Shown here one piece after another: positions 24,759-37,771 of a DNA stretch of 64,000 nt (the first letter of the stretch is position 1; every line of letters begins with the position of its first letter). The stretch covers positions 4,092,001-4,156,000 of the forward strand of contig OX387193.1 of the NCBI GenBank assembly GCA_947561395.2. The letters are read 5' to 3'. The position numbers and the translations under genes are program-made. This stretch comes from Buxus sempervirens. Taxonomy: Eukaryota > Streptophyta > Magnoliopsida > Buxales > Buxaceae. The notes under the pieces were generated by a model. The model did not search any database, was not told the DNA's origin, and saw only the letters and a list, made by a program, of their open reading frames with translations.

Positions 24759-27700
24759 TTACTCAAATCTTTGGGCTAAGAACATAAATCCTAAGTTTTG
24801 ACGAATCAATGGTCGAGTATCGATATCAGATATGTCTATTTGTTGCATTGATTTGGAGATGTCATCCACAATAAATGGTATATTGCATAGATCATAGAAA
24901 AATGAATGGATTGGTATAACTGGAGCAAGTGAGCAAATATTTTGTCAAAATAATTCTTTGGTCATTACCTTGAGTCATCGTCTAATAAGAAAGAACTGCT
25001 GACAGCATTATTTGAGTCCTCTGTCATGAGAACTCTCATATTGGATATAACCTGTCAATATTGAGGTAATTTAGGTGATTATTAGGCAAAATGTAAAATG
25101 GGAACAGGGTGAGGTAACAAACACCAAAAATGGCATGTAGGTGGTGCACATAGATAAAAGTTAAAATCAATTAGGGAAGAACTCACATCTGAAGATACAC
25201 TATGCGTGCCATATTTGTCATCCCTGTACATCGTACTGATCCTGTACAACTGCTGTCTGTTGAGCACCTGAAAGAAACAAGAATAGAAGAAAGATGAGAA
25301 TTTTCAATCATGGAAGGATATCACACAATAAACATTTTTGGTAGGATCTCAAATGTTCAAAAGGGAAGAGTAACTCACTGGGCAAAGATCATTTGTTATT
25401 TCGTTCAAGGTCTTTTTAGGCTTTTGGTGTATGACCTAAGTCATCAGCGTACAGAACATAAAATGGTTAGCCACTATGTATGTCGACAAAAATAATAATG
25501 AGTGTGAAAAACGAACAAAGTGAAGCATACAAGGAATCCAACTGCCTGTCTGATATGCTTCAGTTCTTCCCAGGCCGAGCCTGCGTACTGAAAGTAACAT
25601 GATTATAGATAAAACCAACCGAAGAACAAAAGGGAAGAAAGCTAAATAATGATGATCCTCACCTCCTCATTTGAATCCACACACCACTGTTCTAACTCAG
25701 CCAACCCTGCTTTTACATACTCCCCATTGCTAAATGAGCAGCACTCCCGCCGCAAAAGAAGAAACATGTCATATAAAAGCAACAGCAGTAATAATAAAAA
25801 TTTAGCTAGTTTAAACATTATGTACCCATGGATCAAACATTTACCTGTTGAACAGCTGAACATTAATAAATGAGAATATCTGAGTGAAAACCTTGCGAAC
25901 CAAAAATGGGGGAACCTGAAAAATCAAAGCATGCATGAATGTTGTGAACAAGAAGGGATCACAATTGTTGCAATTGTATTTGGGACTTCAAAACTTACAT
26001 AGTTGGCTCTCATCGTTTTAAAATAACTGTTTAAACTTTTAACGATGCTTTGCCAGTGAGCAATTAAAGCTTGTTGAGCAACAACATTTGCTTGAGAACG
26101 CCCCTTCACTAAACTAGCGCGAGAGGTCCTTGGTGCCTGCATACACATAAAAGTTAAAGTCTAGTGAGCAAATACAACACCAGATTGCATAATACAGAAA
26201 CCTGAATATTCAATTCAGTTATCAGGTCATGAAGCATGTGTAGAACCACTTGCATCATATAACAGAATTATTATGAAGATAAATCAGGCATTCCTTTGGG
26301 CGGCTGAGTATATAACATTCATATGGTCCTTCATATGTTTGCTTCTTATGCATTGGAATATCTTAATCATTTTTCTTGTTATCCCTTTCATCAGTTAAGG
26401 CAAAGTTATAATTATGAGAAAACAAGAACGGCAAGAATGGATTTTTAATGTGAATTATGGAAACATTTTTATCCTGATCGATTTTTTCTTTTCCAAAAAA
26501 GGAGTTCTCATATCATACATATAATAGCATGCATCTACATGAAAAATAGATGATGGTCATACATATCAATTCTTAGGTGGCTCGTTAGCAATCCCCGAGA
26601 CTAATAAAAGGATCAAGGCAGAATACTAGAAAAGTAAGCTACTTCCACCAACACAACACTTTACCTTATCCTAACTAGAAGAGGCTGGAAACGTATGTCT
26701 TTTATATCATTCCAACCCATCATAAACAAGAGCCCTAAATAGCTTATGCACCTTCAGATTAGTTCTATTGAACTCCAGCCATAATTAAATTCAACAGTAT
26801 CATACACAGAGTTAATAGAATTTTTGTTTTTTTTTAACAAATTCATTTATTCGAAACAAGGTTAATTTATCTCAGGAAATCAAGCATGATATGAAGTGTC
26901 AGCCAGCTTGTTTGTTAATGTCTCAGAATTAATTGGGATTACCATTCAAGTTCCCGCTCGGGTTCCATATCCTTCTTCATGCATGACATAATTATGTCAA
27001 ATATTGGAACTTATGGACATCAAGGTTAGAATAAGATCACAGGGGGAGAAAAAAAGAGGGACATCATGATGCAAAAGGTGGCTACCTGAATACACAAGCC
27101 TAGCAATGGGGATATCTCTTTCTTAAGATTGTCTCTTATCATTCCATATATCTTCTCAAGGAAGGCTGTCAGTTGCTGTTTAAAGAGTAAAGCTGGATAT
27201 TTTGCTTCAACTTGCCGTAAGTCATCTAGTCCAAGCATACTTCCATTAAGAAACGAGATCCCTGCACTTTGAGGAGATGCTCTAAGGCCCTACAAAATTT
27301 TAAGCCAAAGGAACAAAATGTAAATTGATTCCATAAAGCTTGGAGAAACCAATCAATATAGATTGAGAGAGAGAGAGAGAGAGATTTCTACTTGAGACAT
27401 CCTTCCAAATAGAGAAGCTGATGTTGATCTACTCCTTTGTGGAGTCAAGCTAGCTGCCCCACTTGCTTTCAATGTGCGTTGGAGGAGCAATAATAATGTT
27501 GATGCATTGGATAGCCAATAGGATAATACATCATTATTATCCTGGGCGTGCAGAACAGTGGAAATTGCAAATATTAGTGAATTAGTATTATAGAATTCAA
27601 ATAAAGTTCAAACAGGAAGTACTCTCGGCATCTCTTTCCATCAGCTCAGTAGAAAGAAACCTTGGTAAACATTAACAAGTCTATTCTATATTCTTAGAAT

Positions 27701-28173
27701 GTCAAGCATCATGTGTTTGATGGCTAACTCTAATTTACATATTGTACATACTAAACACAAAATTTGACATACCTCTATGGCTGTGCCTATTGTTTGGATG
27801 ATACGATCAAAAACACTGGTTCTTTCAACTTCAAATGACCTCCAGTGAAGTGGGCATTTGTAAATGACACAAGTAGCAATAGGTTTGCCCCCGGAGAATC
27901 CTAGGTCTTGTGAAATACATTTTATCAGTAAGTCCTGGTTCTCCTGTACCACAATAACAGATAGTAAGAACTAAATTAACAGTTAGGAGATGTGCTATAA
28001 AAGTTTAGGCATCAAAACCGCAAATGAATCATCAAATATGTACAAAGCACTGTTAAGAATCCAATTCTTCTTCATGTATTTTAATGGCCACTTACCTGCT
28101 GCTTTTCATTAAGAGATTTTTGAGGCTTTTCCTCAGTATTAGGTTCCCGTGGATTAGATACAGCAATCACGTC
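24759..28173 (-). pseudogene. Myosin XI globular tail (dilute/DIL) exons, copy 1
   Basis: Exons run from 28173 (DVIAVSNPREPN) through [124 protein letters not shown] and the C-terminus to a stop at 24759-24761. This is the cargo-binding dilute domain of class XI myosin. The reading frames I followed are open and the splice sites are consensus. The motor, neck and coiled-coil exons are missing upstream; importin-like exons stand there instead. Compared with copy 2 it has less usual residues (NGSMLG for NGRMLG; terminal QRFE for QRSE). I call it a gene fragment, not a functional gene. Confidence 0.88.
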
Positions 28174-29750
28174 CTGAGATGATTAACAAATATCAAGATA
28201 CATCCCATATTATTCACTTAAATCGTCTAATAAATTGTGCTAACATGTTATGGATTTAAAGGAACAGTTTTTGCCAGTGGAAGTACTACATAAGTAACCC
28301 CTTGATCCTTGAATTAATCTTGACAGAACTTGTCTGTTTATTTTGATTTGTTGTTTGATGGGGGGTGGAGATATGTACCTAGGATTATCTAAAAATATAA
28401 AAATCTTTGTGAAAAAGAGCACAAGATCTTAGGAAATGGAATAGAAGATGTTTACATTTGCAGGGAAATGATCACTCCAGAACAAGTGGGTATGGTATCT
28501 AAACTGGTAGAACCATTGTCTTACCCTCTATCATCATGAACAAACCTCCAATTTTCCATTTTTGGCTATATTTTTTAATGTGTGGTTGAAAAGATGGCTT
28601 CTTGGCTGGATATAGAGCATTCTCTAACAATTCTTGCAACAAAATCTCTAGGACAATTTTCACATTGAGTCCCTAATTTCATTCATCCAAATTCACCACA
28701 ATTATTTTAAAGATCCATTACAGATTAGTTTATAGTTTTAACTTTTGAGCATATAGCCTGATAAGGCCTATGCACATTAGTGTAAAATCACTATCTTTAT
28801 CTTGTTCATGTAGTTTTCAGAACCATTCTAGTATGATCTTTACTATTCTTGTGCTGTCCCAGAAACCATTGTAGCTTCCTGTCAGAAACTTTCTTTAGCC
28901 AATATTATTGCTAATTGCTCACTAGAACATGTTAGAAACCATCTAAATAGAATTCATTTATTTGTCAGTTTGCAGAGATTAGCCACGAAAACTCAGAAAT
29001 TTCCTCCCTTTTTTTGGATGGGTGTGTGTGGGTGTGGGTACATGTGTTTTCTTTTTCTTTTCTTTTCTTTCTTTTTTTTTTTTTCTCTTTCATGGGGTTG
29101 GGGGTGGGTGTGCAGGGGGCTTGGTGGTGTCATGGTGGAGGGGAGGTCTTTTTGTTTTGCAAGTATATTGTTCTTTCTGTTACAATTTATTTATCAATAA
29201 AGATCATTCTTTTCATGATCTTATTGGTAATGCAAGTGGATTACATTTTGCTTCATTAGTGAGATAACTTTGAAAATGTTTGGACAAGCTTTTCAAAAGT
29301 TGCTCTAGAAAAAAAAAATTGCAACTTTCAATAGTCAATTTGTATGAGTAACTTTCTACTTTCATGAATAAAGCATGTTTGATAAATTATAATATAAAAA
29401 ATACATATTGACAACCAAAAAAGAATTCATGGTGATGACAACCAAAAAAGGAATCTAAAATGTTTTAAGACCCAGCTAGGGGGCCAATCCAGCAAGGGGA
29501 GCAGGCTAGTTCAAAGTTCAAACAAGTTCATCCGGGGGTCAGCTTGAGTCAACCCATTGTACTATTGTGCCATATACATTTCAACACCCAATTTTGCACA
29601 CTCCAAAGGCCAAACTCACCTTGACAGTTTCTATTTCCTACCTGTGTTTTTAAATAACCAAAATGCCTTGTTTTAAAATTATCTTTTAAAATAACAAAAC
29701 ATACCCTTTTTTGGCACCCGTCTTTCAAAATGACAAAAGTGCCCTGACAC
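28174..29750. other. Spacer joining the importin-like and myosin-tail fragments, copy 1
   Basis: Noncoding sequence with a T-rich/GT-rich tract near 29020-29110. The myosin coiled-coil exons that should precede the tail are not present. The sequence is duplicated in copy 2 at 60379-61953. Confidence 0.5.
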
Positions 29751-30963
29751 CTTCTGCTTCAAGTGAAAAACTTGGAACATGCAGTAGTAAATGGACACAC
29801 GAGCAAGCCCTCCATGTTGCAGATGGGTATTGCAGAATGGCCTCGCTGACAAAAGCACCAATGCCCTCAATAATAGAACACTGTGGCACAGGTGGAGCTG
29901 GCAGAGAATGCATCCTTCCTATAATGAAGTTCATGAGCCTGTATGTTCTATCTAAATTGACAACTTCCTTAATGGTGTCAAAGATTGATAAATCTTCCAG
30001 CTCTTCCCAAGCATGCCAGTCCGCAACCAAATCTGCCCAAACTACTAATAACTCTGATATTTTCAGCTCTATAATTTCATTGGTTTCTGTAACAGATTCC
30101 ATTATGGACCGGAGCAATATTGATGCATCATTTATGCACGATGAAGGGGGTAATGGATGAGGAAGCTCTCTTTCCTGACCCTTGTAATGTAACAGGAAAA
30201 AAATAAGAATAATAATCTAAAATAAATTCCAAGACTTTGTAAATGATGAAAAAGGGAGAATATCCCCTCCCAACAAAGTTGCCTTTTTCTTTAAGTCTTA
30301 AAGGCAATATTACCCCCCAAAAAAAAGGTTGTACAACTGCCAGACATGCACAAGATCCAGATGCAACATCAAAAGGATTTCACCAAATGAATATAGATCT
30401 TCTAGGTTAATATTAGAATCAATGATTGATTTTTATTTTTTTATTTTTAAGTAGCTTTATATGGGACCATCAGTTCTCCAACTGCATCAACTTCTTACAT
30501 AAAATGCATCCAAGATGGAGTCCATAAATTTAGGTTGCATCCCCCTTCAATTGACATGTCCTATTATCAGGCTTAAAGACAGAAAAAACTAGAACACATT
30601 TTAACAGTTTTCATTAATTTCAAGAACAAGACTTGCAAAAGAATAGAGGAAGGACACCAGTTATAAGGTCTTACACAGATTATAGAATCTGAATGTCATT
30701 CTCAGCTTTCCAAAAGAAATCACTTGAGAATTTTACCAAAACTAAAAGAAGTGAGGTTTAAGACACAGGATATGTGAACATACCATTTCTTGTATGGGTA
30801 TGAGCCAAGCCTGCTGCAAGAGAGATGAAAATATTCTAGCCATATGAATCTTCTGATCAGATCTCCACTTTTTACGCAATTCGTTCTGTTCAATTTCTTC
30901 TGGCAGAGAATCTTCCCAAACTTGGGCCATTGCTGCTAATGCCATGAAACCCCTTTCAACGAC
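29751..30963 (-). pseudogene. Importin-beta-like ARM-repeat protein fragment, copy 1
   Basis: Two exons are present: 30963-30784 (FMALAAMAQVWEDSLPEEIE) and 30180-29751 (ELPHPLPPSSCINDAS, ISELLVVWADLVADWHAWEE, SIIEGIGAFVSEAILQYPSA). Both are open with consensus splice sites. The sequence matches a plant ARM/HEAT-repeat family related to importins (At3g17340 type, from memory), which would act in nuclear transport. Upstream homology to copy 2 stops at 31159, so the two upstream exons seen in copy 2 are absent. The exons expected after residue phase 1 at 29751 are also missing. Confidence 0.75.
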
Positions 30964-31159
30964 CTAATATGAGAACACTAAATTCATCACTAAAACCTGA
31001 ATTCATGATAGAACAAACGTATTTCAGACATACAGTATCTGTAAGCCATTAGAAAAAAGAAAAAAAAGAAGAAGGAATAATTGAAATTTTAGCTATTTCA
31101 GCTCCCAGTACCACCTTTGACATTCATTAACCCATTGATCTGTTGACATCTGATCAATT

Positions 31160-32565
31160 CCAGAGACCGATCCAGAAATTATGATCACGAAATCTATTAA
31201 ACTTTTTTTTTTGGGGCTCATGCGATCGTAAGACCGATCATAGTAACCGATACCACTTCAGGCGCAGACGGGCAGAACCTCAGGTTCTTGAACAGAGAGA
31301 GAATGTTTCAAGAAAGTGGAGAAGGGGTAATGATCAAGCATGGTCCATCCGGCTCAATATTGACGGATGATCTGAAGGCGGTGACCTCTCGTCGGGGCAT
31401 ATCGGCGCAGGAGTGGTTGAGATTATAGATCCCATCACGGCTATCACACTCCTCGGCTTGCGTTTCCGGGCTTCAACCTCTTCGTCACGGCGCTGAGGGA
31501 GTTGGCATTGTTGCTGCAGACGCCGTATGAGGCCAAACTTAGGACGCAGTGAAGGTTTACCAACGGCGAGCGGAGCGAATGAACATTAGGAACGGTTGGA
31601 GAGGAGATGATGAGGATTTTCCGGCGAACCCCAACCCTCCCGATTGAAGGGAAGCGATCTAGAATCATATCCTATTCAAAATGACGAAGAAACAAGAGAA
31701 TTATCGTTGGAGCAGACGCGTTCGTACTTTGCAAATCCATAAACCCTAGAAACTAACGAGGAACATTTGGAAACTCTTCTTCCTCGAAAATTTTTAGAAA
31801 GTCATTCTTGTGACCGTTATTAGGATTTTTTAAAATCTACAGCAGGTTACAAGAGCCTCCCTGGGGCGTTTTTGGCATAACACTCTCTTTTGAAATAACG
31901 AGCAGCACTCCCGCCGCAAAAGAAAAAACAAAAAAGTTACCCTGTATATGGACAACATTATTCACCTAAGTCCTTATTAGGATTTTATCATGTGTAACAA
32001 GCACCGTCGATTCTTTTTTATCCTTTTATTTGAAGTTTTTTCAAGAAATATCTAGGAATGAAGACATGTCTTTTGTCCTTGTGCACACTGTTTTTGGGAC
32101 TCAAAGTTGATACATACCAAAACTGGCCCAAGCTTTATAATTTAGCTCCGGCCATGTGGCCCACTCTTTTCATTTCTATCAAAATGTCCATCATTTTACT
32201 TAATTTAGCTCCCTACCTTGTGTGGATAAAATTTATTATTCAATAGAATTAATTCCACCCGAACTTTTGTTTATCTTTTTTGATATCATATATATCCATT
32301 ATTCAGGCCAATGCATGGGTTAGGCCTTGGGCGATGGAGTTCTGTAGTTCGACCATAGGTTTCATCTGTAAATTTTTTGTCCATCTATTTCATGAACATT
32401 TAGCTCGTAACACTTGGCCTGATGTTGTAATCTTGTGTTATAAATTGAAGCCTATATTATTCAATTTTAACTAAAGAAAACTATTAGAAAGTTAATTCAC
32501 AAAATGTTGATCCTTTCTATACATGCTCAAAAAGTTTTTTATTTTCCTTTTTTTAGAACAAAGGC
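31160..32565. other. Region between duplication edge and Helitron end
   Basis: 31250-31680 is GC-richer and contains a 74-codon minus-strand frame at 31444-31668 that I cannot identify; it may be a captured first exon. At 31900-31924 there is an exact 25-bp copy of the myosin tail exon at 25736-25760. The rest is AT-rich with no supported gene. Confidence 0.4.
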
Positions 32566-32598
32566 CCTCCACGTGCGTAGCACGTGGAGGCTAACTAG
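32566..32598 (+). mobile_element. Helitron 3' terminus
   Basis: An 11-bp perfect hairpin (CCTCCACGTGC, loop GTA, GCACGTGGAGG) is followed by CTAACTAG and then a host T. This is the hairpin-plus-CTAG arrangement of rolling-circle Helitrons inserted between A and T. The downstream sequence TTAGTATATGTG is the interior of a 2.1-kb monomer, which elsewhere reads GAATA|TTAGTATATG, so the right junction is exact. The matching 5' TC end with an array flank ending GAATA was not found in the window. No Rep/helicase is visible, so the element would be non-autonomous. Confidence 0.8.
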
Positions 32599-35500
32599 TT
32601 AGTATATGTGTATGAACCTCCACAAGGATAGTTAGTGAATGTGGACTAATACCTTGTGCAACGGTTTATCAGTGTTCGTTGATATATCACACGAAGAACC
32701 TGGTCGCCTGTCTTGGTAAGTAGATTTAGTTTTTTAATTAGTTACTGGGATGTTTGATTTCTTTGAATATTGTTCTTCTTTTTCCATACTATCATCCTGA
32801 TTTTGCTTAGGATTCCCTTTGAGTTTTTTGGTTTGCTAAAACCCAAAATTCTCCTATTTGGTTTCTTCAATATGCTCGAGTGTGTGAGGTTTGATATTAT
32901 GATTTGGGGTAATTTTAAATATTTGTGAGTTTCTCGTGTTCCTATTTTTAATTTCGTATTAGGAATGTGGAAACTTATTGTGTGAGTATATAATGACAAA
33001 TTTTTCGTTTATCAACGCTTTATAAAATAAATAAAGATGAGTTGATGGCTTTTGAAATAATTAAAACTGGCAATACTTTTAAAAAATAATTTAAATGAAT
33101 GCGTGGTTTATTATGCAATTTTTCTGTGCGTTGAATTGCACATTCATCGTAGGGCATACGTAGAATCATCGTATGTCTTATAGAAAATCGCCATAGAACA
33201 TTCACTACATCGTTATAGGCCACGCACGACACTTGTATAGGAAACACCATACGTTATCATAGAGCACACAGCATATCTTCAAGAGCCCCACATCTATTTA
33301 GGGCATAGACTTAATAGGATTTTCTGAGTCCACGTAAAAGTTGTAAAATTAAATGATCATTTGCTTTAACTATTTTCTAAAAGTATGTCAAAATTTAAAT
33401 TATTTTTGCAGCCATCAATAAATCTTAGATGATTTTGCATTGTATGATTGAAACCTAATTTTTTCACGTTTAAAGCTATTTTTCAATTAGTATTTCCAAT
33501 TTTCATCTTCCCAATTAAAGTACTAATTGATTTGACTTTTAGAATTTCTGATTTTTTAATTTTTTACTGTACTTTTTTATTCTGAGAATCTTAATAACCT
33601 TGAAATATTTTTTTGATGTTTGTTTTCGTCTATTTTAATATCTTTTCTCATTTCTATTGTTGTTTATAGTTTTTTGTAGAATTTTAACTAACAAAGGGTT
33701 TGAGGGAATAGTCTCGTAGGTTTGGAGTTGCATTATTGTCGATTTTCTCTTTTTTCTTTATATGGTACTGATTCCTCCAAACACATTTGAACTCATTTCC
33801 GGTGCTAAATTTTTCTGGCTTGTTCTATGGTCTTAGCTTTTAGGATACTCTTTGGTTGTCTTTTTTGCTATACGCCGGATTTTGAAAGAGAGAACACTGT
33901 CTCGAAAGGTTTATCTCATCTCCTCCCTTCTTTTGCCTTCGGTTGGTAAGGTTTCTGTAAGGTATTTTCATTTTTACTGATTCTCTTTTTCTCTTTCAAC
34001 TTAGGTTTGAAGCTCATTACAAAGTCATCGAAAGCATAACCAATCAGAATATATCCTTAGAAAACCAAAAGGTTAGCAATTAATCCGGTAGATATGATCT
34101 TTTTAATAATATTTCCTAAGCTATAATCCTAATTTAGGCTTCGATACTTCTTCCAATCTTTTTGACCGAGATATGTCTTGAGAAAATGGTGGAACATGAA
34201 GCGTAGAGCTGAGGAGTTTCATTTCGAAGAGCTAGTGAGAGCTAAGTCAAAATTTCGTAATTAATTACGTTGAAGTAGGTATGTGCTTTTTTTTTATTCT
34301 GACGCATTTTTGCATTTTTGTTACAAAAAATGCTACCAGAGCGACGGTTGTGATGAAGGGCAGAAAGTCCTCTTCGGTTGAGGATCACAACAATTTATTT
34401 GCAGAAGATCAATAAGGTATTGAATTTTTTTTATTTCACGTATTGGTTGGATGTTTTTCATAGATTTTCACAACTAACTCATGATCTATTAATTTGATGT
34501 GTTTTTTCTCTAATGCTTTTTATTTATATACCCCGTAATCGAATTATATTAATGAGCATTATTTCATGACGATGTATGATCAATCAACATAGATTTAATT
34601 TTTTGGTATTTCGATTCTATGATAAATTTTAACATTTATGATAAACTCCTTACGTGGTTTACACATGTACTATTAGCTATTAAATCACAGCAATTGAATT
34701 TGGTATTATATCGACACTTACAGGTACATATATGAATATTAGTATATGTGTATGAACCTCCACAAGGATGGTTTGTGAATGTGGACTAATGTCTTGTGCA
34801 ATGGTTTATCAATGTTCCAACATATATCACACGAAGAACCCGGTCGCCCATCTTGGTAAGTGGATTTAGTTTTTTAATTAGTTATCGGGATGTTTGATTT
34901 ATTTGAATATTGTTCTTCTTTTTCCATACTATCATCCTGATTTTGTTTGGGATTGCCTTGGAGTTTTTAGGTTTGTTAAAACGCAAAAGGCTTTTATTTG
35001 GTTTCTTCTTTATGCTCGAGTGAGTGAGGTTTGACATTATGATTTGGGGTAATTTTAAATATTTGTAAGTTTCTCGTGTTCCTATTCTTTAATTTCGTAT
35101 TAGGAATGTGGAAACTTATTGTATGAGTATATAATGACAAATTTTTCGTTTATCAACACTTTATAAATAAATAAAGATGAGTTGATGGCTTTTGAAATAA
35201 TTAAAAACTGGTAATACTTTTAAAAAATAATTTAAATGAATGTGTGGTTTATTATGCAATTTTTCTGTGGGTTGAATTGCACATTCATCGTAGGGCACAC
35301 ACGGAATCATTATAGGTCTTGTAGCAAATCGCCATAGGACATGCACAACATCGTTGTAGGCTATGCACGACCCTAGTATTAGAAACACCATATGTGATCA
35401 TAGGACACATAGCACATCTTCAATGGCCCCATATCTACTTAGGACATAGACTTAATAGGATTGTTTGAGTCCACGTATAAGTTGTAAAATTAAATCATTA

Positions 35501-37771
35501 TTTGTTTTAACTATTTTCTAAAAGTATGTCAACATTTTAATTATTTTTGCAGCTATCAATAAAACTTAGATGATTTTGCATTGTATGATTGAAACCTAAT
35601 TTTTCCATGTTTAAAGCTATTTTTCAATTAATGTTTCCACATCCTCCCATTAGCGTACTAATTGATTTGACCTTTAGAATTTATTTTTTATTTTTTATTT
35701 TGTACTGTACTTATTTCTTCTAAGAATCTTAATAATCTTGAAATATTTTTTTGATGTTTGTTTTCGTCTATATTAATATCTTTTCTCATTTCTATTGTTG
35801 TTTATAGTTTTTTTGTAGAATTTTAACTAACAAAGGGTCGAGGGAATAGTCTCGTAGGTTTGGAGTTGCATTATTGCCGCTTTTCTCTTTTTTCTTTATA
35901 CGAACCGATTTCCCAAAACACATCTGAATTCATTTCCAGTGCTAAATTTTTCTGGCTTGTTCTATGGTCTTAGCTTTCAGGATACTCTTTGGTTGTCTTT
36001 TATGCTATACGTTGGATTTTGAAAGAGAGAACATTGCCTCGAAAGGTTTATCTCATCTCCTCCCTCCTTTTGCTTTTGGTTGGTAAGGTTTTTGTAAGGT
36101 ATTTTCATTTTTACTGATTCTTTTTTTCTCTTTCAACTTAGGTTTGAAGCTCATTACACAGTCATCGGAAGCGTGACCAATCAGAGCATATCCTTAGAAA
36201 ACCAAAAGGTTAGCAATTAATCTAGCGGATATGATCTTTCTATTAATATTTCCTAAGCTATAATCCTAATTTAGGCTTTGATGCTTCTTCCAATCTTTTT
36301 GACCGAGATATGTCTTGTGAAAATCGTCGAACATAAAGCGTAGAGCTGAGGAGTTTCATTTCAAAGAGCTGGTAAGAGGTAAGTCAAAATTTTGTAATTG
36401 ATTACGTTGAAGTAGGTAGGTGTTTTCTTTTTATTCTGACGTTTTTTTTTTTTTTTGCATTTTTGTTACAAGAAATGTTGCGAGAGCAGCGGTTGTGATG
36501 AAGGGCAGAAAGCCCTCTTCGGTTGAGGATCACTGCAATTTCTTTGCAGAAGATAAATAAGGTATCGAATTTTTTTTATTTCACGTATTGGTCGGATGTT
36601 TTTTTATGGATTTTAACAACTGACTCATGATCTAGTAATTTGATGTGTTTTTTCTCTAATGCTTTTTATTTATAAACCCCGTAATCGGATTATATTAATG
36701 GGCATTATTTCAAGACGAGGTATGATCAATCAACATAGAATTTATTTTTGGGTATTCCGGTTCTATGATAAATTTTAACATTTACGATGAGCTCCTTACG
36801 TGGTTTACGCAGATACTATTAGCTATTGAATCACAGCAATTGAATTTGGTACTATATCGGCACTTACAGGTACATATATGAATATTAGTATATGTGTATG
36901 AACCTCCACAAGGATAGTTAGTGAATGTGGACTAATATCTTGTGCAATGGTTTATCAGTGTTACAACATATATCACACAAAGAACCCAGTCGCCCGTCTT
37001 GATAAGTGGATTTAGTTTTTTAATTAGTTACCAGGATGTTTGATTTATTTGAATATTGTTCTTCTTTTTCCATGCTATCATCCTGATTTTGCTTGGGAGC
37101 TTGGAGTTTTTAGGTTTGTTAAAACGCAAAAGGCTCTTATTTGGTTTCTTCATTATGCTCGAGTGAGTGAGGTTTGATATTATGATTTGGGGTAATTTTA
37201 AATATTTATGAGTTTCTCGTGTTCTTATTCTTTAATTTCGTATTAAGAATGTGGAAACTTATTGTGTGAGTATATAATTGCAAATTTTTTGTTTATCAAC
37301 ACTTTATAAAATAAATAAAGATGAATTGATGGCTTTTGAAATAATTAAAAACTGGCAATACTTTTAAAAAATAATTTAAATGAATGCATGGTTTATTATG
37401 CAATTTTTCTGTGGGTTGAATTGCACATTCATCGTAGGGCACACATGGAATCATCGTAGGTCTTATAGAAAATCACCATAGGACATACACTACATCGTTA
37501 TAGGCTACGCACAACACTTGTATAGAAAACACCACACGTTATCATAGGGCACAAAAGCACATCTTCAAGGGCCCCACTTCTATTTAGGACATAAACTTAA
37601 TAGGATTGTTTGAGTCTACGTAAAAGTTGTAAAATTAAACCATAATTTGTTTTAGCTATTTCCTAAAAGTATGTCAAAATTTTAATTATTTTTGCAGCCA
37701 TCAATATATCTTAGAATATTTTGCATTGTATGATTGAAACTTAATTTTTCCACGTTTGAGGCTATTTTTCA
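32599..37771 (+). repeat. Diverged tandem array of the 2.1-kb monomer, forward orientation
   Basis: About 2.4 monomers with a period near 2,142 bp; equivalent points include GAAACACCATACG at 33241 and GAAACACCATATG at 35382, with a further copy near 37525. By eye the copies are clearly more diverged from each other and from the left array than the left copies are among themselves. Relative to the left array they carry TTTTTTAATTAGTTA insertions. Homology begins exactly at the Helitron end and stops near 37771 inside the sequence GGCTATTTTTCAA. Confidence 0.88.

Larger units (their letters stand above)
24074..31159. repeat. 7.1-kb segmental duplication, copy 1
   Basis: Near-identical to 56247-63362 in the same orientation, with homology beginning at GTATAAGGGTTGTTTCGG and ending at ACATCTGATCAATT. 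Differences are scattered single bases, a few small indels and a shorter (GA)n tract (about 27367-27384). Both edges join unrelated sequence, so it was copied or moved as one block containing two gene fragments. Confidence 0.95.

Noticed and set aside
29014..29267. Three overlapping plus-strand ORFs, repeated near 61219
   Set aside because: T-rich/G-rich simple sequence in an intergenic spacer, duplicated with the 7.1-kb block.
29711..30160. 149-codon plus-strand ORF, repeated at 61914-62363
   Set aside because: Antisense shadow of the importin-like exon, whose minus-strand translation is conserved and splice-bounded.
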